A stretch of 35,553 nt of DNA, taken from Actinomycetota bacterium. GTDB lineage: Bacteria; Actinomycetota; Acidimicrobiia; Acidimicrobiales; JAMCPD01. Below are positions 1 to 9,088 of the stretch, in pieces (the first letter of the stretch is position 1; every line of letters starts with the position of its first letter). Under the pieces are notes generated by a model, which was given only the letters and a program-made list of their open reading frames with translations, searched no databases and had not been told where the DNA came from. A program made the translations under genes and the position numbers. The stretch is taken from assembly GCA_023379935.1 (NCBI GenBank), contig JAMCPD010000004.1, positions 1 through 35,553 of the forward strand. The letters run 5' to 3'.

Positions 1-177
1 TCGGTTCTTGCCGTACCATATTATGGATGGAATCGAATACGACTTGCGGACAAATGGAGGTACGAGACGCTGGTCTACTATCAAAGAGACACTCTCCACC
101 CATATACTTATCCACCATCATCTTTACAGACGATTCAAGGACCAGATCCATCACTTGCGGGTCTCTGCCACTCTTAG
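1..177 (+). CDS. possible C-terminal fragment of an unidentified protein
   Basis: The frame starting at base 1 is open for 58 codons and ends at TAG 175-177. Its translation is rich in aromatic residues and looks protein-like (it includes VPYYGWNRIRLADKW and YETLVYYQRD), more so than the overlapping frames. It would be the 3' end of a gene entering from the left. The same frame stays open after the TAG until 262-264, which could mean a decayed gene. I do not recognise a family. The minus strand is also open to the left edge from about base 239, but its translation looks less protein-like. Weak call. Confidence 0.2.
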   Translation, partial: SVLAVPYYGWNRIRLADKWRYETLVYYQRDTLHPYTYPPSSLQTIQGPDPSLAGLCHS

Positions 178-448
178 AGCGCGTGCCACAAGGAGATCTA
201 CGACACCTTGAAGGTAAAGGACACTCACCTTGAGAAACCATTCAATAGTTGCACAAGGTTGTAGTGACCAAATTAAGACCTTACAGACCCACTACCAGGG
301 GCGTTGTGGTCATCAGCGGCAAAGTTGGGCTAATTACGGAAGATGGAAACGACATATACCGACCCGAACTTTACAACGGGGGCCTTATCAACCTGCTTAA
401 CCGGCTTGTTCTATCAGTTGGTTTCCGATTTGTATAAAAAATTGGCGC
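178..448. other. left-edge region with no supported gene
   Basis: This stretch separates the left-edge fragment from the hemL stop. It contains only short frames, including a 62-codon TTG-started one at 249-437 without recognisable similarity or a ribosome binding site. No tRNA or convincing terminator is visible. It may be the remains of a gene or the 3' untranslated region of hemL. Confidence 0.3.
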
Positions 449-1762
449 CTAGAAACTACTGAAGACTTCAGCTGCAGCTTGTGCAGTATACTCCAGTTCA
501 AGCTCAGTGTGAGCAAGGCTTGGAAACATCACCTCATAACTCCCCGGTGCAAATGCAATTCCATGATTCAACATACCCCAGAAAAACTTGGCATAAGCGC
601 CGTTGTCATTTGCCTTGTTAGCCATATCGTAGTTGGTAACAGGACCTTCGTCAGTAAAGAATATTCCGACTAAAGGCCCCACAAGCGGCAACTGAACTGA
701 TATTCCAGCTTGATTGGCAGCCTCACTCAATATATCGGCCAACTTCTTTGCAGACTGCGTCAAACGTTGATAAGGGTTTGCACCGCTCACATCAAGCTCC
801 TTTAATACTGCCAACCCAGCTGCAACAGCCAGAGGATTACCGGATAAAGTACCCGCCTGATATACCTCTCCCAAGGGTGCCAAGACTTCCATCACTTCCC
901 GCCTGCCACCGAATGCTCCTATGGGAAGTCCTCCTCCTATCACCTTGCCAAAGCACCATAAGTCAGGTTTTATGCCATAAAACTCGGATGCTCCTCCACG
1001 GCTGAGGCGAAATCCTGTTATCACCTCATCAAATATCAACAACGCACCGGAGTCGTTACAAGCTTTTCTCAGCCCTTCTAAAAACCCTTCTACCGGCGCA
1101 ACTAAGCCCATATTGGCCGCCGCGGGCTCCACTATTACACATGCTACCTCTTGGCTTATCTTTGGAACCCGGTTATAAGGAACTACTATTGTATCTGCCA
1201 CCAAGTTGGGTGTTACTCCCAAACAACCCGGAACAGCACTTGTTGTGTTTTTCTCCAGCCCAAGCGTAGCCACCCCGCTCCCACTCGCAGCCAATAGGGA
1301 ATCCGAGTGTCCGTGATAACAGCCGGCAAACTTTATAATCTTGTTCCTAGCGGTAAACCCCCTTGCAACCCTTAGGGCACTCATTGTCGCCTCTGTTCCA
1401 GAAGATACAAGCCTGACCTGTTCACATCCCGGCACACGTTCACATATAGCCTCGGCCAACAGTATCTCTCCAACAGTGGGTGCCCCATAAGAAGTGCCGT
1501 CAACAACCTTAGACGCAATAGCGCCTACTACAGCGGGATGCGCATGTCCCAAGATGGATGCTCCGTATGCTTGTACATAGTCAATAAAACGCCTCCCGCG
1601 GCTCTCCCACACAAAAGGTCCTTCTGCTCGGGCAACAAAATAAGGTGTACCCCCTACGGCTTTAAACGCTCTAACAGGGGAGTTTACGCCGCCCGGTATT
1701 ACTCTACAAGCTCTTGCCCATAGTTCATCCGGCGCCAAATTGTGCTCCATGAAAACCGCCAC
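449..1762 (-). CDS. hemL: glutamate-1-semialdehyde 2,1-aminomutase
   Basis: HemL is a PLP enzyme of the class-III aminotransferase fold that converts glutamate-1-semialdehyde to 5-aminolevulinate in the C5 route to haem. At 437 residues it is full length for the family. Visible landmarks are the N-terminal PGGVNSPVRAF, the phosphate-binding SSGTEA at 120-125, FDEVITGFR at 244-252 with the PLP-ring aspartate, and the Schiff-base lysine K273 in FGKVIGGGLP. The longest frame starts at GTG 1762; an in-frame ATG at 1750 (MEHNLAPDEL) is an equally good start, and neither has a clear Shine-Dalgarno. It lies 28 bp downstream of hemB on the same strand, so the two are probably co-transcribed. Confidence 0.96.
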   Translation of the reverse strand: MAVFMEHNLAPDELWARACRVIPGGVNSPVRAFKAVGGTPYFVARAEGPFVWESRGRRFIDYVQAYGASILGHAHPAVVGAIASKVVDGTSYGAPTVGEILLAEAICERVPGCEQVRLVSSGTEATMSALRVARGFTARNKIIKFAGCYHGHSDSLLAASGSGVATLGLEKNTTSAVPGCLGVTPNLVADTIVVPYNRVPKISQEVACVIVEPAAANMGLVAPVEGFLEGLRKACNDSGALLIFDEVITGFRLSRGGASEFYGIKPDLWCFGKVIGGGLPIGAFGGRREVMEVLAPLGEVYQAGTLSGNPLAVAAGLAVLKELDVSGANPYQRLTQSAKKLADILSEAANQAGISVQLPLVGPLVGIFFTDEGPVTNYDMANKANDNGAYAKFFWGMLNHGIAFAPGSYEVMFPSLAHTELELEYTAQAAAEVFSSF

Positions 1763-1790
1763 TTATTGAGTGTTACTTGGCATCCACAGC

Positions 1791-2828
1791 CTAAGCACCC
1801 AGTAACTCCGCTAATAGGGGGGCAAAATACGTAATAATAATATCTGCTCCAGCTCTTTTGATTGCATAAGTATGCTCCAACATAACTTCTGTCTCATCTA
1901 TCCAGCCGTTTTGCGCTGCTGCTTTTACCATGGCGTACTCCGCACTTGTATGATATGCCGCTACGGGAACTTCCACAGAGTTTCTTACCTGACGGATGAT
2001 GTCTAAATATGCGACAGCGGGCTTTACCATGACAATATCAGCTCCTTCCTTCACATCTTGGATCGCCTCTTGGCAAGCTTCCCGAGCATTGCGAAAATCC
2101 TGTTGATAGCTGCGCCTGTCACCTCCGGAAGCTATCTGCACATCTACGGCATCGCGAAAAGGCCCATAAAGAGAGGATGCATACTTTGCGGAATAGGCAA
2201 GTATTCCCGTATCGGTAAAACCCTCAAAGTCTAATGCCCGGCGTATAGCGGCAACTTGCCCGTCCATCATCCCGCTTGGAGCCACCATATCCGCCCCGGC
2301 TCTGGCCTGAGACTTGGCTATCAAAGCATAAATGTCCAAGGTGGCATCACTGTCAATAAGGCCCCTGGCGACTCTTTCAACACTCCCCCCGCTGCTCTTT
2401 TTCCCGCTTGATATGCCACTTTCATAAGGTAACCCGCAATGGCCATGATCTGTGTACTCATCCAAACACAAGTCAGCTATGACAACCAAGGAATCACCGA
2501 TTTTGGAACGCAATTCGTTGAGTGCATTTTGGACTATTCCGTTGGGATCCCAAGCTCTGGACCCCCGGTAATCTTTTTTCGCCGGTATACCAAACAAGAT
2601 CACAGCCTTGATGCCAACCTCTGCCAGACGTTTGGCTTCTTCGCAAATTGAGCTGAGCGTATGCTGTACTACGCCCGGCATTGAAGGGATAGAACGAGGC
2701 TTGTCAATGCCTTCAGCAACAAATAAAGGTGCTATCAGGTCAGAGACGGATAGTTGCGTTTCGGCAACCAAATCTCTGAGTAAGCCGTTTCTGCGTAATC
2801 TACTGAGTCTGCGATCAACAAGTGACAC
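1791..2828 (-). CDS. hemB: porphobilinogen synthase (delta-aminolevulinic acid dehydratase)
   Basis: HemB condenses two 5-aminolevulinate molecules to porphobilinogen, the step after HemL. The 345-residue length is normal. The Schiff-base lysines are visible in YSAKYASSLYGPFRDA and in DIVMVKPAVAYLD. The metal-site segment reads DLCLDEYTDHGHCG: two cysteines are present, and the middle cysteine of the classical three-cysteine zinc site is aspartate, a mixed form intermediate between zinc-type and magnesium-type enzymes. The start appears to be GTG 2828 (reading SLVDRRLSRLRRN); no strong ribosome binding site is seen. It is upstream of hemL in a probable hemB-hemL operon. Confidence 0.96.
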   Translation of the reverse strand: MSLVDRRLSRLRRNGLLRDLVAETQLSVSDLIAPLFVAEGIDKPRSIPSMPGVVQHTLSSICEEAKRLAEVGIKAVILFGIPAKKDYRGSRAWDPNGIVQNALNELRSKIGDSLVVIADLCLDEYTDHGHCGLPYESGISSGKKSSGGSVERVARGLIDSDATLDIYALIAKSQARAGADMVAPSGMMDGQVAAIRRALDFEGFTDTGILAYSAKYASSLYGPFRDAVDVQIASGGDRRSYQQDFRNAREACQEAIQDVKEGADIVMVKPAVAYLDIIRQVRNSVEVPVAAYHTSAEYAMVKAAAQNGWIDETEVMLEHTYAIKRAGADIIITYFAPLLAELLGA

Positions 2829-3153
2829 TATGTTTATAAAGTGTATACCAAAACCTTTTGTTAAGTCTCCTGAGAGTGACTCAGAAAATTATGAAGCAAC
2901 GCTCCTTCGCGATCATTTATGGCAATGTCCGGCTTGGCAAACCGCTAAAGAACGAAGTTCACACTGTAATAGAGGCTTTAAGGTTCAGGCTGAACAATGA
3001 GGTGGCCGAGATTGGAGTTTACCTGAACAGCTGTGGTAAAATAAAGGACTGCCGCCGGCAGTTGGACTGCTCTTTTTACTCGTGATTTTTGGGTGGTCAA
3101 TTTTAGAGCTTTCTCTTTATCGTTTTGGTGATATCTTATATAGTAGTTAGACA
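2829..3153. other. intergenic region between hemB and the FakA-like gene
   Basis: These 325 bp lie between divergently transcribed hemB and the fakA-like gene and should carry promoters for both. On the plus strand a small frame (TTG 2858 or ATG 2891, ending 3085) encodes up to 75 residues that I do not recognise; it lacks a ribosome binding site and is not claimed as a gene. A perfect 6-bp stem with a 3-base loop sits at 3048-3062 (ACTGCC/GGCAGT), with a short T run at 3073-3077. No riboswitch is evident. Confidence 0.35.
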
Positions 3154-4980
3154 ATGTTAGAACAAAACGGTACAGGGAAATTGGATAAGTCGGACAAGCC
3201 GGATACATCCAAGTCTCCGCTTGGTGCCATAGGCCCTTTTGAGCTCAAAGCTATTATGCGCAAGTATAGGGATGCCTTGCGCTATTATGAAGACACAATT
3301 AATCGCCTCAATGTTTATCCCGTACCGGATGGTGACACTGGAACCAACATGGCCCTAACCTTAGAGACAACCGTTGCCGAATTGGAAAAGGTCGAGAATA
3401 CTCCCACCAATCCTACCGGAGGCGCAGGTGAGCTGGAGACGGTATGTAAAGCTATAAAACACGGTTCTTTGATGGGTGCAAGGGGCAATTCCGGTGTAAT
3501 TTTATCCCAGATTTTGAGGGCATTTGTTGATACCTTCTTAGAAGCTTGCAAAAAGGGACTTTCCGTAGGGGATGCTGCTTGTGTGGCGTCTGCTCTTCAA
3601 CAAGGCGCTGTTGCATCCGAGAAAGCACTGCTTCGTCCGGTTGAGGGGACTATTCTAACTGTGGCCAAACAAGCTGCCCAGTCAGCTCAGTTGGGCGTCA
3701 ACAGTGACAATGATTTGGAGGGGGTTCTTCAGATTGCCAGGCAGGGTGGGGTTAATGCGTTGGCGAGGACTCCCGAGCTGCTGCCTGTTTTGGCCCAGGC
3801 GGGTGTAGTTGATGCCGGGGGTGCCGGGTTTCTGCTATTTTTAGAATCCATGCTTGAAACTGTTTCACCAGCGGTTTCTCCTCTGCTGAAAGAGCTGGCC
3901 CCTTATCCATTCAATTTTGCGCAAACCGTTAGTGAAACCGTGAATATCTTTCAAACCGCAAACCATGTCAGTGCTCATACCGGACATACCAATGAACATA
4001 GTGGTGAATATGTAAGTGAGGGTCTGCATTATGAGGTGATGTATTTTTTAGAGACTTCTGACGATGCTATCGAGGCCTTTAAAGATGTATGGGCCGGAGT
4101 CGGTGATTCCATAGTCGTAGTGGGAGGTGATGGTTTGTGGAACTGCCATATTCACACTAATGATATAGGTGCCGCAATTGATGCCGGTATTGATATAGGA
4201 AAACCCAGAGATATACGTGTTACGGATTTAAGAGAGCAGGTGCAAGAGGAACGCTGGGTGATGCAGGGAGCGCAAGTTGCACAAGCTGGATCAATAGAAC
4301 ATGATACCACAAAAGGGGTGCCTTTGACAACCGCTGTTGTGGCTGTGTCTACGGGAGAAGGAATACGGCGCATATTTCGTTCACTTGGAGTACACAAGAC
4401 TGTTCAAGGAGGTCAAACCATGAACCCTTCCGTATCACAAATTTTGGATGTGGTTGAGGATGCGGCAAGTGATTCTATAATCATACTGCCAAATAATGGC
4501 AACATCATTCCTACCGCACTGCAGGTAAAAGACCTTACTCATAAAAAAGTTAAAGTTGTTCCCACTCCGGGAGTCATAGAGGGGTTTGCAGCATTGCTTG
4601 AATATGACCCGAGTGCTTCCTTGGAGGAAAACTTCTTGAACATGGAACGATCCTTCACGCGAGTTTTAGCGGCTGAAGTGACTGTGGCTTTGAGGGATGC
4701 GTCTACACCTGACGGCCCGGTTAAAGCAGGTAACTGGTTGGGACTTTCCCGTAAAGGTATTGAAGCGGTTGGGGATAGTTTAACCCAAGCATCAATCAAG
4801 CTTATGGACAAGCTGGTTAAAGATTCTCATGAGATAGTTACCATTATCGAAGGAGAAGGTTCTTCGAAGCTTTCTACCCGGAAGATAACCGAATGGCTGG
4901 AAGATAACAGACCCGGCATACTTATTGAAGTACATGAAGGCGGTCAGCCTCTCTACCCTTATCTTTTCAGTATAGAATAG
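3154..4980 (+). CDS. fakA: FakA-like fatty acid kinase (DhaL/DAK2 domain protein, YloV family)
   Basis: The family phosphorylates FakB-bound fatty acids to acyl-phosphate, feeding PlsX/PlsY phospholipid synthesis. The N-terminal DhaL-type kinase domain (about 30-230) shows the metal and nucleotide loop YPVPDGDTGTNM (55-66, aspartates D59 and D61), GARGNSGVILSQ (108-119), VEGTILTV and DAGGAGFLLF. The middle domain carries CHIHTNDIGAAI, and the C-terminus ends YPYLFSIE as in typical YloV/FakA proteins. At 608 residues it is slightly longer than the usual 550 or so because of a polar N-terminal tail and a His/Thr-rich linker near 265-285. Start is ATG 3154 without an evident Shine-Dalgarno. Its stop overlaps the recG start by one base. 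No FakB (DegV) gene is in the window, so the kinase substrate is inferred from the family. Confidence 0.88.
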   Translation: MLEQNGTGKLDKSDKPDTSKSPLGAIGPFELKAIMRKYRDALRYYEDTINRLNVYPVPDGDTGTNMALTLETTVAELEKVENTPTNPTGGAGELETVCKAIKHGSLMGARGNSGVILSQILRAFVDTFLEACKKGLSVGDAACVASALQQGAVASEKALLRPVEGTILTVAKQAAQSAQLGVNSDNDLEGVLQIARQGGVNALARTPELLPVLAQAGVVDAGGAGFLLFLESMLETVSPAVSPLLKELAPYPFNFAQTVSETVNIFQTANHVSAHTGHTNEHSGEYVSEGLHYEVMYFLETSDDAIEAFKDVWAGVGDSIVVVGGDGLWNCHIHTNDIGAAIDAGIDIGKPRDIRVTDLREQVQEERWVMQGAQVAQAGSIEHDTTKGVPLTTAVVAVSTGEGIRRIFRSLGVHKTVQGGQTMNPSVSQILDVVEDAASDSIIILPNNGNIIPTALQVKDLTHKKVKVVPTPGVIEGFAALLEYDPSASLEENFLNMERSFTRVLAAEVTVALRDASTPDGPVKAGNWLGLSRKGIEAVGDSLTQASIKLMDKLVKDSHEIVTIIEGEGSSKLSTRKITEWLEDNRPGILIEVHEGGQPLYPYLFSIE

Positions 4981-7259
4981 TGGCAAACGATGACCCTGCG
5001 GAATCGGAATCTCAGTTAAAATCCCGCTCTAAGCTCAGCTTTGCGCCGAGCTCCCCTCCGAGTCCTCGTCCGGGGCGCCGTCTGGCTTTCCTTGATGGTA
5101 TCAAAGTTACGGCAATTAAAAGCATAGGAAGCAAAAAGGCAGCATCGTTAGAGGAAATGGGTATTGTCTCCATATTGGATTTGATCACTCACTACCCGTT
5201 TCGTTATATAGATCGTACCAACCAAGAGCGGATTGCTGATATGAAAATTGATCAAGAAGCTACTGTGGTAGCTGAAGTAAGTAAAGTTGAATCTCACCGC
5301 TTGCGAAACAACCGGGTGATGGTTGTGGCTGATCTTTATGATGACAGCGCTTATATGAAGGCCGTATTTTTCAACCAACCTTGGCGTGCGCATCAGCTTA
5401 GAAAAAACAATCAGTTGATACTCTTTGGTAAGATGGAGTTTTATAGGGGGCATCGTCAAATGACCAATCCAGTCGTAGATTTAATTGGACAAGATTCCCG
5501 GCGTACAGGTAAGATAGTCCCTATATACCCAGCTTCCGAGAAAGTTGGTATTACTTCATGGGAGTTTATGTCTTGGATAGAGGAGGCGCTTTTACGGGCG
5601 GAATATATTGTTGATCCTTTGCCGCAAGATTATAAACGTACATTAAGGCTTGTAGACAGAACCAAAGCTTTCAGGGATATTCATACTCCAGCAGCGCTTG
5701 CCGATACTGTTGCAGCCAGACGAAGGTTGGCTTTTGATGAACTGTGGCGGTTACAAACAGCCCTTGTTGCCCAGAAACGGCAGTTGCAACAAAGTGCTAA
5801 TGGAATAAGACATGTTATCAATCCGAAGGTGGAGTTAAACCAGCCCAACTTGGTAGAGGAGTTCATAAGATCTTTGCCATTTCAACTGACCGATGCCCAG
5901 GCTAAGGCTGTTTCCACAATAACCGATGATATGGCAAAGCCCTGGCCTATGCATAGGTTGTTGCAAGGAGATGTCGGGGCGGGCAAAACCGTGGTGGCGC
6001 TGGCAGGAATGTTGACAGCGGTTCAGGGTGGTCATCAAGCTGCTCTTATGGCACCAACAGAAGTCCTCGCTGAACAGCACTTTTTAGTGATGAATGATCT
6101 TTTGAGCGGACTGAATGTTTTTGACGCAGCCACATTATCCGGAAATCGTCCGTTGACTGTCGGTTTGTTAACAAGCAGCATCAGCACCAAAGAGCGGACA
6201 CGGTTGCTTTCGCGATTGAAAAACGGGGAGATCGACTTAGTGGTGGGAACTCATGCTCTTGTAGTGGAAAGTGTTGAGTTTATCTCACTTGGAATGGTCG
6301 TCATAGATGAACAGCATCGTTTCGGAGTGCAACAGAGGGCTGCACTCCGAGATAAAGCAATCTTAGGGGCGGATACATTAGTGATGACCGCTACCCCAAT
6401 CCCGAGAACTGCCGCTATGACCGTTTTTGGAGACCTAGACCTTACTATCCTTGACGAACTGCCCACCGGGCGAAAGCCGGTTAATACAGTTTGGGTCAAA
6501 GACCCTTCAGAGCAGGCTAAAGTTTGGGAAAGGGTCCGTTTTGAAGTTGCCCAAGGACACCAGGCGTATGTAATCTGTCCATTAATTGAAGGTTCAGATA
6601 AGCTTCGCCTTTCAGCCGTTAACCAAGAGTACGAACGTTTGACAAAAGGGGAGCTTTCCTCTTTATCTGTCGGACTTCTTCACGGACAAATGGGTTCCGC
6701 ACAAAAAGAAGATGTTATGAAAAACTTCAGGTCGGGTGAGATAGCAGTTTTGGTTACCACCACCGTAATAGAGGTTGGGGTGGATGTCAGAGCAGCTACC
6801 GTAATGGTGATTTTGGATGCAAACAGGTTTGGGATGGCTCAACTACACCAGTTACGCGGAAGAGTCGGGCGCAGCTCGGAGCATTCCTGGTGTTATCTGC
6901 TAACCGGTGATTCCTCCGACACCATCTGGCATGATTCCTCCGACAACAATCAACTAAACGATGAGGCGATTCGGCGTTTGGAAGCACTTGAGCATTGCAA
7001 CAATGGCTTTGAGCTTGCTGAAGTTGACCTTGATATCAGAGGTGAAGGTACGATATTGGGCGTTCGCCAAAAAGGACGCAGCGATTTCAAACTGGCATCT
7101 TTGCGCCATGATTTAGAACTGATCACTGCCGCTCGCAAGGTAGCAGAGGAGATGGTAGATTTAGGGGGTAGTTTGGATCGATATCCTTTATTGAAAGATG
7201 AGTTGAAATGGTTTTTAAATGATACAGACCAAGAAGCGGAATTTTTGTTTAAAAGCTAA
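4980..7259 (+). CDS. recG: ATP-dependent DNA helicase RecG
   Basis: RecG is a superfamily-2 branch-migrating helicase that remodels stalled replication forks and Holliday junctions. At 759 residues it has the N-terminal wedge/OB region (about 30-280), Walker A GDVGAGKT (330-337), motif II DEQH (443-446), motif III MTATPIPRT and motifs V-VI TTTVIEVGVDVR and QLRGRVGRS. Translation starts at GTG 4980, whose first G is the last base of the upstream TAG, implying coupling with the fakA-like gene. The C-terminal region carries a small Asp/Ser-rich insertion (DSSDTIWHDSSDNNQ) produced by a 24-bp in-frame tandem duplication at 6908-6955. Confidence 0.97.
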   Translation: MANDDPAESESQLKSRSKLSFAPSSPPSPRPGRRLAFLDGIKVTAIKSIGSKKAASLEEMGIVSILDLITHYPFRYIDRTNQERIADMKIDQEATVVAEVSKVESHRLRNNRVMVVADLYDDSAYMKAVFFNQPWRAHQLRKNNQLILFGKMEFYRGHRQMTNPVVDLIGQDSRRTGKIVPIYPASEKVGITSWEFMSWIEEALLRAEYIVDPLPQDYKRTLRLVDRTKAFRDIHTPAALADTVAARRRLAFDELWRLQTALVAQKRQLQQSANGIRHVINPKVELNQPNLVEEFIRSLPFQLTDAQAKAVSTITDDMAKPWPMHRLLQGDVGAGKTVVALAGMLTAVQGGHQAALMAPTEVLAEQHFLVMNDLLSGLNVFDAATLSGNRPLTVGLLTSSISTKERTRLLSRLKNGEIDLVVGTHALVVESVEFISLGMVVIDEQHRFGVQQRAALRDKAILGADTLVMTATPIPRTAAMTVFGDLDLTILDELPTGRKPVNTVWVKDPSEQAKVWERVRFEVAQGHQAYVICPLIEGSDKLRLSAVNQEYERLTKGELSSLSVGLLHGQMGSAQKEDVMKNFRSGEIAVLVTTTVIEVGVDVRAATVMVILDANRFGMAQLHQLRGRVGRSSEHSWCYLLTGDSSDTIWHDSSDNNQLNDEAIRRLEALEHCNNGFELAEVDLDIRGEGTILGVRQKGRSDFKLASLRHDLELITAARKVAEEMVDLGGSLDRYPLLKDELKWFLNDTDQEAEFLFKS
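6908..6955 (+). repeat. 24-bp in-frame tandem duplication inside recG
   Basis: Two adjacent 24-bp units begin with the same 14 bases (TGATTCCTCCGACA at 6908 and 6932). They encode consecutive eight-residue blocks starting DSSD, just after the conserved GRVGRS helicase motif. The second half of each unit has diverged. Confidence 0.7.
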
Positions 7260-7307
7260 GACTTCCTTTGTCGTATATAGCCCGCCACCCAGATTGGACA
7301 GTAGAAA

Positions 7308-7883
7308 TTGAGGGTTACGGGAGGGGTGTTAAAAGGCCGGTTTCTAAAAGCACCTTTAGGAAGTACAACAAGGCCAAGTACGGACAAAGTGCGAAAAGCC
7401 ACCTTTGACCTTTTGTTTGGTTTAATTGACCTACATGGCGCGCGAATCCTGGATCTGTTTGCAGGCACCGGTGCAATGGGGATAGAGGCTGTTAGCAGGG
7501 GAGCTGAAAGTGTTGTTTTTGTTGATTCTAATCTGTCGGCACTTAGGACAATCAAAGAAAATTTGAAGCTTTTATCAACAATTGGCAACGTTGGGCATGT
7601 TGAGGTTGTTAAAGCGGATATATTGGATAAGTCAGGTTGGGGCTGGTTGACGAGCAGTAACGTTGTTGATGATAAATCTCGCAACCTATTTGACCTTGTA
7701 TTTTGTGATCCTCCGTATGCCTTTGATGCCTGGGAAATATTACTTTGCCGACTGGAAGATTCATTGTCTGCCTCTATGGCTGTTTTAGAATCACGCAGCA
7801 CTTTTTCTATTTCGTCCTCTTGGCGGCTTTCCAAGCAGAAACGCTATGGCGACACCTTATTGAGTATAGTTGTACCTGCATAG
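7308..7883 (+). CDS. rsmD: 16S rRNA (guanine966-N2)-methyltransferase
   Basis: RsmD methylates N2 of G966 of 16S rRNA in the 30S subunit using S-adenosylmethionine. The 191-residue protein begins with the family opening MRVTGGVLKGRFL, followed by RPSTDKVRKATFDLL. The SAM-binding loop is LDLFAGTGAMGIEAVSRG and the catalytic motif is CDPPYAF. Start is TTG 7308, since the conserved N-terminus begins exactly there. It lies 48 bp after recG and is followed about 90 bp later by coaD, a common bacterial pairing. Confidence 0.93.
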   Translation: MRVTGGVLKGRFLKAPLGSTTRPSTDKVRKATFDLLFGLIDLHGARILDLFAGTGAMGIEAVSRGAESVVFVDSNLSALRTIKENLKLLSTIGNVGHVEVVKADILDKSGWGWLTSSNVVDDKSRNLFDLVFCDPPYAFDAWEILLCRLEDSLSASMAVLESRSTFSISSSWRLSKQKRYGDTLLSIVVPA

Positions 7884-7923
7884 ACCGTGTGAGAGCGCTT
7901 TTTAAAGCTTGCACTCTTGATGA

Positions 7924-7953
7924 TTGTAAGCTCTTCGATTGCGCTTGTATACT
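7924..7953 (+). promoter_or_regulatory. candidate sigma-70-type promoter upstream of coaD
   Basis: TTGTAA at 7924-7929 and TATACT at 7948-7953 are separated by 18 bp, 25 bp before the coaD ATG at 7978. The -10 matches consensus at five of six positions and the -35 at four. Predicted by eye only. Confidence 0.35.
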
Positions 7954-7977
7954 TTAATTAAGCTATTGTAAGTCTTG

Positions 7978-8460
7978 ATGAAAAGAGTATTATTCCCCGG
8001 TTCATTTGACCCTTTTCATAATGGTCATTTAGAGGTTGTTGAGCGTGCTTGCGAGCTGTTTGATCAAGTGGTAGTGGCAGCTTTGCGTAATCCACAAAAA
8101 AATGATCCGTTGTTTACCTTATCTGAACGGCAGGAAATGATTGAAGAAGCCTTAGAGCACTTGCCCACAGTAGAGATAGTTGTAGTAAGTACACTGGTTG
8201 TCGATGTTGCTAAGCAAGTAGGTGCTTCCGCTATAGTAAAAGGTTTGCGTGCTGTATCTGATTTTGAGAATGAACTACAAATGGCTCAGATGAACAGACA
8301 ACTTTCAGGTATAGACACCTTGTTTATACCCACCAGTTCGGAACATTCTTTCATAGCTTCGAGGTTGTTGCGTGAAGTGGTACACTTTGGGGGAGATGTT
8401 ACATCTTTGGTGCCCCCCCCGGTGGCTGTTAGGTTGAAAAAGGTGATAGTCGATGGTTGA
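7978..8460 (+). CDS. coaD: phosphopantetheine adenylyltransferase
   Basis: CoaD transfers AMP from ATP to 4'-phosphopantetheine, the penultimate step of coenzyme A synthesis. The 160-residue nucleotidyltransferase is full length: it opens MKRVLFPGSFDPFHNGHLEV with the HxGH ATP-binding motif, and ends with SSEHSFIASRLLREV and the GGDVTSLVPPPV segment typical of the family. ATG 7978 is preferred over the adjacent in-frame TTG 7975 because the family starts with a short MK-R-lead. The stop overlaps the next gene by 8 bp. CoA made here supplies the phosphopantetheine arm for the acyl carrier protein encoded downstream. Confidence 0.96.
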   Translation: MKRVLFPGSFDPFHNGHLEVVERACELFDQVVVAALRNPQKNDPLFTLSERQEMIEEALEHLPTVEIVVVSTLVVDVAKQVGASAIVKGLRAVSDFENELQMAQMNRQLSGIDTLFIPTSSEHSFIASRLLREVVHFGGDVTSLVPPPVAVRLKKVIVDG

Positions 8461-9088
8461 AGATGATGAGTTTGCAGAACGCCACAATGACGCCGACGAC
8501 ATAGAAGGTGTTTTGGCGGAACTTATAGATATTGTCAATAATGCGAAGTCAATGCCCCTCTCATCTTCTGTGCTTGTTACACGTGATGAACTGCTTGGAT
8601 TGTTGGAAAAGGCGCGTAACCTTCTCCCCGCAGAGATTCAACAAGCCCGTTGGATGATGAAAGAAAGAGATGACCTGTTGTCCCAGGCACAAAAAGACGC
8701 AGATGACATCATTCAAGAGGGCAGAACGCGAGTGGAGCAGATGGTGCAACGCTCCGAAGTTATGCGTCAAGCTCGGCGTGAAGCCGACAGGTTGATTGGG
8801 CAAGCTCATGCGCAAAGCCGCAAATTACTTCACGAGGTAGAAGACTTTTGCGATAAGAAACTTGCCGGGTTTGAGATATCGTTAGATAGGATTGTGCGTG
8901 TAGTGCGCCAAGGACGTCAAAAACTTCAGGCTACTTCAGTGCCGGTATCTGATTCCCAAGATATAGATCAAGCCGGTGCTGGCTCATCACAAGGCGCCAA
9001 GACACGCGCCGAAGGGGCACACAGCTCCAGAGAGGCAGATGACGTATTTTTAGATGATGATCCTCTTTTTGACCAAGATGAAACATGA
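8453..9088 (+). CDS. SepIVA/DivIVA-like coiled-coil cell-division protein
   Basis: This 211-residue hydrophilic protein has a long charged helical middle (about 45-165), with LLEKARNLLPAEIQQARWM, an alanine/arginine-rich heptad stretch (READRLIGQAHAQSRKLLHE) and an acidic Ser/Asp-rich tail. Position and composition match the actinobacterial septation protein SepIVA (a DivIVA-domain protein encoded beside DUF177 and rnc in mycobacteria), which associates with the divisome and envelope growth. No membrane segment or catalytic motif is seen. ATG 8453 overlaps the coaD stop by 8 bp, and its own end overlaps the DUF177 gene. Family assignment rests on synteny and the coiled-coil pattern, so an ATP-synthase-b-like label is also possible from sequence alone. 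Confidence 0.75.
   Translation: MVEDDEFAERHNDADDIEGVLAELIDIVNNAKSMPLSSSVLVTRDELLGLLEKARNLLPAEIQQARWMMKERDDLLSQAQKDADDIIQEGRTRVEQMVQRSEVMRQARREADRLIGQAHAQSRKLLHEVEDFCDKKLAGFEISLDRIVRVVRQGRQKLQATSVPVSDSQDIDQAGAGSSQGAKTRAEGAHSSREADDVFLDDDPLFDQDET

Noticed and set aside
3046-3077. Hairpin ACTGCC/GGCAGT with nearby T run as an intrinsic terminator
   Set aside because: The T run is about 10 bases after a short 6-bp stem, and no plus-strand gene is supported upstream of it to terminate.
2858-3085. 75-codon plus-strand frame between hemB and the fakA-like gene
   Set aside because: No ribosome site, TTG start, no recognisable family, and it overlaps a hairpin; a chance frame is as likely.
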